Shown here: positions 5,469-7,060 of the stretch, in pieces | Numbering within the stretch: position 1 is the first letter of the stretch | How the letters are laid out: every line of letters begins with the position of its first letter | NCBI GenBank assembly: GCA_013154135.1 | Contig: JAADDB010000244.1 | Span: 1 to 7,060, forward strand | Direction of reading: 5' to 3' | Length of the DNA stretch: 7,060 nt | Source of the DNA: Chloroflexota bacterium | Lineage (GTDB): Bacteria; Chloroflexota; Anaerolineae; JAADDB01 | Made by a program: the position numbers and the translations under genes | Notes under the pieces: generated by a model | Seen by the model: the letters and a program-made list of their open reading frames with translations, nothing else | The model's database searches: none | What the model was told of the DNA's origin: nothing

Positions 5469-6833
5469 ATGAACAAGCGAGTTCTGAACGTTGTTGGTCT
5501 CTTCTTAGCGCTGCTGCTGTTACTCACCGCGTGTGCGCCTAAGGCGGCGCCTACGCCCGAACCCACTCAGGCGCCCGCCCAGGCAGCCACCCAAGCGCCC
5601 ACCAAAGCGCCGGAGGCCAAACCCGTCACCATCGAAGTCTACTACCCCGTCGCGGTGGACGCGCCCATCGCCAAAATCCTGCAGGGGTATGCGGACAAAT
5701 TCCACGAGGAACACCCCAACATCACCGTGAAGCCCATCTTCTCCGGGGGCTACGGCGACGTGAAGACCACCATCCAGACCACGGTGGAAGGCGGGGGCAA
5801 GCCGCCCGCGCTGGCCGTGATGCTCGCGGTGGACCTCTACGACCTGATCAACGCGGATCTCATCGTGCCCCTGGACGAGTACTTGGACGCGATGCCGGAC
5901 AAGGACGCGTATCTGGGCGACTTCATCCCCGCGTTCCTGGAGAATTCCCGCTACGACGGCAAGATCTGGAGCCTGCCCTTCCAGCGCAGTGTGGTGACCT
6001 TGTACTACAACAAGACCCTCTTCAAGGAAGCCGGTCTGGAAGCGCCCGACAGTTGGGAGAGTTGGGCCGAGGCCGCCAGCAAGCTGACCAAGCGGGAAGG
6101 GGATGAGGTGGTCCGCTGGGGGCTCCTCTACCCCTCCGGGTGGCCCTACTGGCTCTTCCAGCCCCTGGCCATCGGCAATGGCCGCAACATCGTGGGGGAT
6201 GACCCCACCGAGGTGTACTTCGACCACCCGAAGGTCATAGAGGCCGTCCAGTTCTACATCGACCTCTCCCACAAGTACAAGGCCATGCCCGAGGGCGTTC
6301 AGGCGAACTGGGGTCAGGCCCCGGGTGAGTTCGCCAAGGGCGCGGCCGCGATGATCATGCACTCCAGCGGCAGTCTGGCCGGCATCCTCAAGCAGGCCGA
6401 CTTCGAGGTGGGCGTCATGGCCGCACCCGGCCACCAGAAGGGCACTTACGCGACCGTGCCCGGTGGCGGCAACCTGTACATCCTCAAGGGCGCGCCCAAG
6501 GAGCAGCGGGACGCGGCCTTCGAGTTCATCAAGTTCCTCACCCAGCCCGAATACGTCGCGGACTTCAGCATCCACACGGGCTACATCGCGACCCGCAACG
6601 CGGCGTATGAGACCCCTGCCATGAAGGAGCACCTGCAGAAGGTGCCGCAGGCCGGGACCATCCGGGATATGCTCCAGTACGCGGGCAAGGAATTCTCCAC
6701 CCAGAACCTGGGTGAAGTGCGCAACATCTTCCACAAGTACCTCCAGGCCGCGTACAACGGCGAGATGTCCCCGGCCGAGGCCATGAAGAAGGCTCAGGAG
6801 GAGGCCGAGAAGGCCCTCGCTCCCTTCAAGTAA
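5469..6833 (+). CDS. ugpB: UgpB-like ABC sugar-binding lipoprotein
   Basis: Product of 454 residues, a family 1 extracellular solute-binding protein. The signal peptide has MNKR, a hydrophobic stretch and lipobox LTAC with lipidated Cys22, followed by a Pro/Ala/Thr/Gln linker (about 23-50) that tethers the binding domain to the membrane. Matches to E. coli UgpB, from memory, are LYYNKTLFKEAGL (from 178), SGWPYW (223-228) for ASGWQGW, SSGSLA (299-304, identical), VPGGGNLYILKG (330-341) and a C-terminal TGY..T..AAYE segment. These include regions that bind sn-glycerol-3-phosphate in UgpB, but related proteins carry maltose and other sugars, so the ligand is open. It delivers substrate to the permease encoded 63 bases downstream. 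The intercistronic stem-loop and strong ribosome site suggest it is made in excess over the permease. Codons look more strictly C/G-ending than in the kinase gene, fitting high expression. Confidence 0.9.
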   Translation: MNKRVLNVVGLFLALLLLLTACAPKAAPTPEPTQAPAQAATQAPTKAPEAKPVTIEVYYPVAVDAPIAKILQGYADKFHEEHPNITVKPIFSGGYGDVKTTIQTTVEGGGKPPALAVMLAVDLYDLINADLIVPLDEYLDAMPDKDAYLGDFIPAFLENSRYDGKIWSLPFQRSVVTLYYNKTLFKEAGLEAPDSWESWAEAASKLTKREGDEVVRWGLLYPSGWPYWLFQPLAIGNGRNIVGDDPTEVYFDHPKVIEAVQFYIDLSHKYKAMPEGVQANWGQAPGEFAKGAAAMIMHSSGSLAGILKQADFEVGVMAAPGHQKGTYATVPGGGNLYILKGAPKEQRDAAFEFIKFLTQPEYVADFSIHTGYIATRNAAYETPAMKEHLQKVPQAGTIRDMLQYAGKEFSTQNLGEVRNIFHKYLQAAYNGEMSPAEAMKKAQEEAEKALAPFK

Positions 6834-6843
6834 ACGATTACTC

Positions 6844-6879
6844 GGTCCTGGTGCGGTGCCCGCGCATCGCACCAGGACC
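6844..6879 (+). promoter_or_regulatory. Intercistronic 12-bp stem-loop between binding protein and permease
   Basis: GGTCCTGGTGCG (6844-6855) and CGCACCAGGACC (6868-6879) form a perfect 12-bp stem with a 12-base loop, beginning 11 bases after the binding-protein stop codon. No T-run follows, so it is unlikely to be a full terminator. By analogy with malE-malF type operons, it probably stabilises the upstream mRNA against 3' exonucleases or causes partial termination, giving more binding protein than permease. Confidence 0.75.
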
Positions 6880-6896
6880 CTCTTCAGGAGGGATTC

Positions 6897-7060
6897 ATGC
6901 TCTCATCGCGTACCCGACGTGTGTCCCTGTTGCCTTATCTGTTGCTCTCGCCCACCCTCTTCTTTGTGGCCCTGTTCACCGCGTGGCCCACACTCCTGGC
7001 CCTGTATAAGAGTTTTTTCCGTCAGCGGTTGAACATCGCCAAGTTCCGGGAGCCCACGTT
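6897..7060 (+). CDS. ABC sugar permease, MalF/UgpA type (5' part only)
   Basis: Only the first 54 codons are in the window, and the frame is open at the right edge. A basic N-terminus (MLSSRTRR) leads into a first transmembrane helix of the form LLPYLLLSPTLFFVALF, followed by WPTLLALYKSFF. This is the usual opening of MalF/UgpA-family permeases (LPYLLLLPALL...YP....SF). AGGAGGGA (6886-6893) precedes the ATG by 3 bases, or about 5 counted from the end of AGGAGG. The product would form half of the membrane channel and receive substrate from the lipoprotein. A second permease gene of the MalG/UgpE type is expected next but lies outside the window. The substrate cannot be told from this piece. 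Confidence 0.88.
   Translation, partial: MLSSRTRRVSLLPYLLLSPTLFFVALFTAWPTLLALYKSFFRQRLNIAKFREPT

Noticed and set aside
5520..6872. A 450-residue open frame on the minus strand opposite the binding-protein gene
   Set aside because: It is a Gly/Leu/Val/Arg/His-rich shadow frame with no family motif; the plus strand holds a lipoprotein with signal peptide, lipobox and ribosome site.

Overview
The window comes from a GC-rich bacterium. The best guess is a Chloroflexota (Anaerolineae-like) genome, at moderate confidence. The reasons are a binding lipoprotein with a long Pro/Ala/Thr/Gln linker after its lipobox, hairpin-type dispersed repeats of the kind I associate with that phylum, strong GGAGG ribosome sites, and coding regions biased to G/C at third positions. 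No rRNA, tRNA, transposase, integrase or CRISPR array is visible.

Layout. Bases 1-424 hold no gene I can support. They contain a series of palindromes (61-81, 120-141, 154-170, 229-264) and two heptamer arrays (346-373, 393-427). A minus-strand gene (425-2605) encodes a 726-residue fusion of a GlmU-like sugar-1-phosphate nucleotidylyltransferase domain to a complete phosphohexomutase. It is divergent from a plus-strand gene (2817-5162) for a two-transmembrane sensor histidine kinase (Cache-like sensor, HAMP, GAF-like, HisKA_3-type phosphoacceptor, HATPase). The 211-bp gap between them contains overlapping, oppositely directed -10 elements. After a 306-bp gap comes an ABC sugar-transport operon: a UgpB-like binding lipoprotein (5469-6833), an intercistronic stem-loop, and the start of a MalF/UgpA-type permease that runs off the right edge (6897-7060).

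How the genes may work together. The fusion enzyme could turn a hexose-6-phosphate into its 1-phosphate and then a nucleotide sugar within one polypeptide, for envelope or glycan synthesis. The ABC transporter imports a sugar or glycerophosphodiester-like solute. The kinase may sense an extracellular small molecule and sits between the two, but no response regulator is present here, so a regulatory link is only inferred.

Most unusual features: (1) the nucleotidyltransferase-mutase fusion without a left-handed beta-helix, with a degenerate nucleotide-binding signature but preserved metal ligands; (2) heptamer arrays whose units begin with TAA (one with TGA), lying in the sense direction at the 3' ends of two genes and supplying their stop codons. 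Since 7 = 1 mod 3, three such units place a stop in every reading frame.
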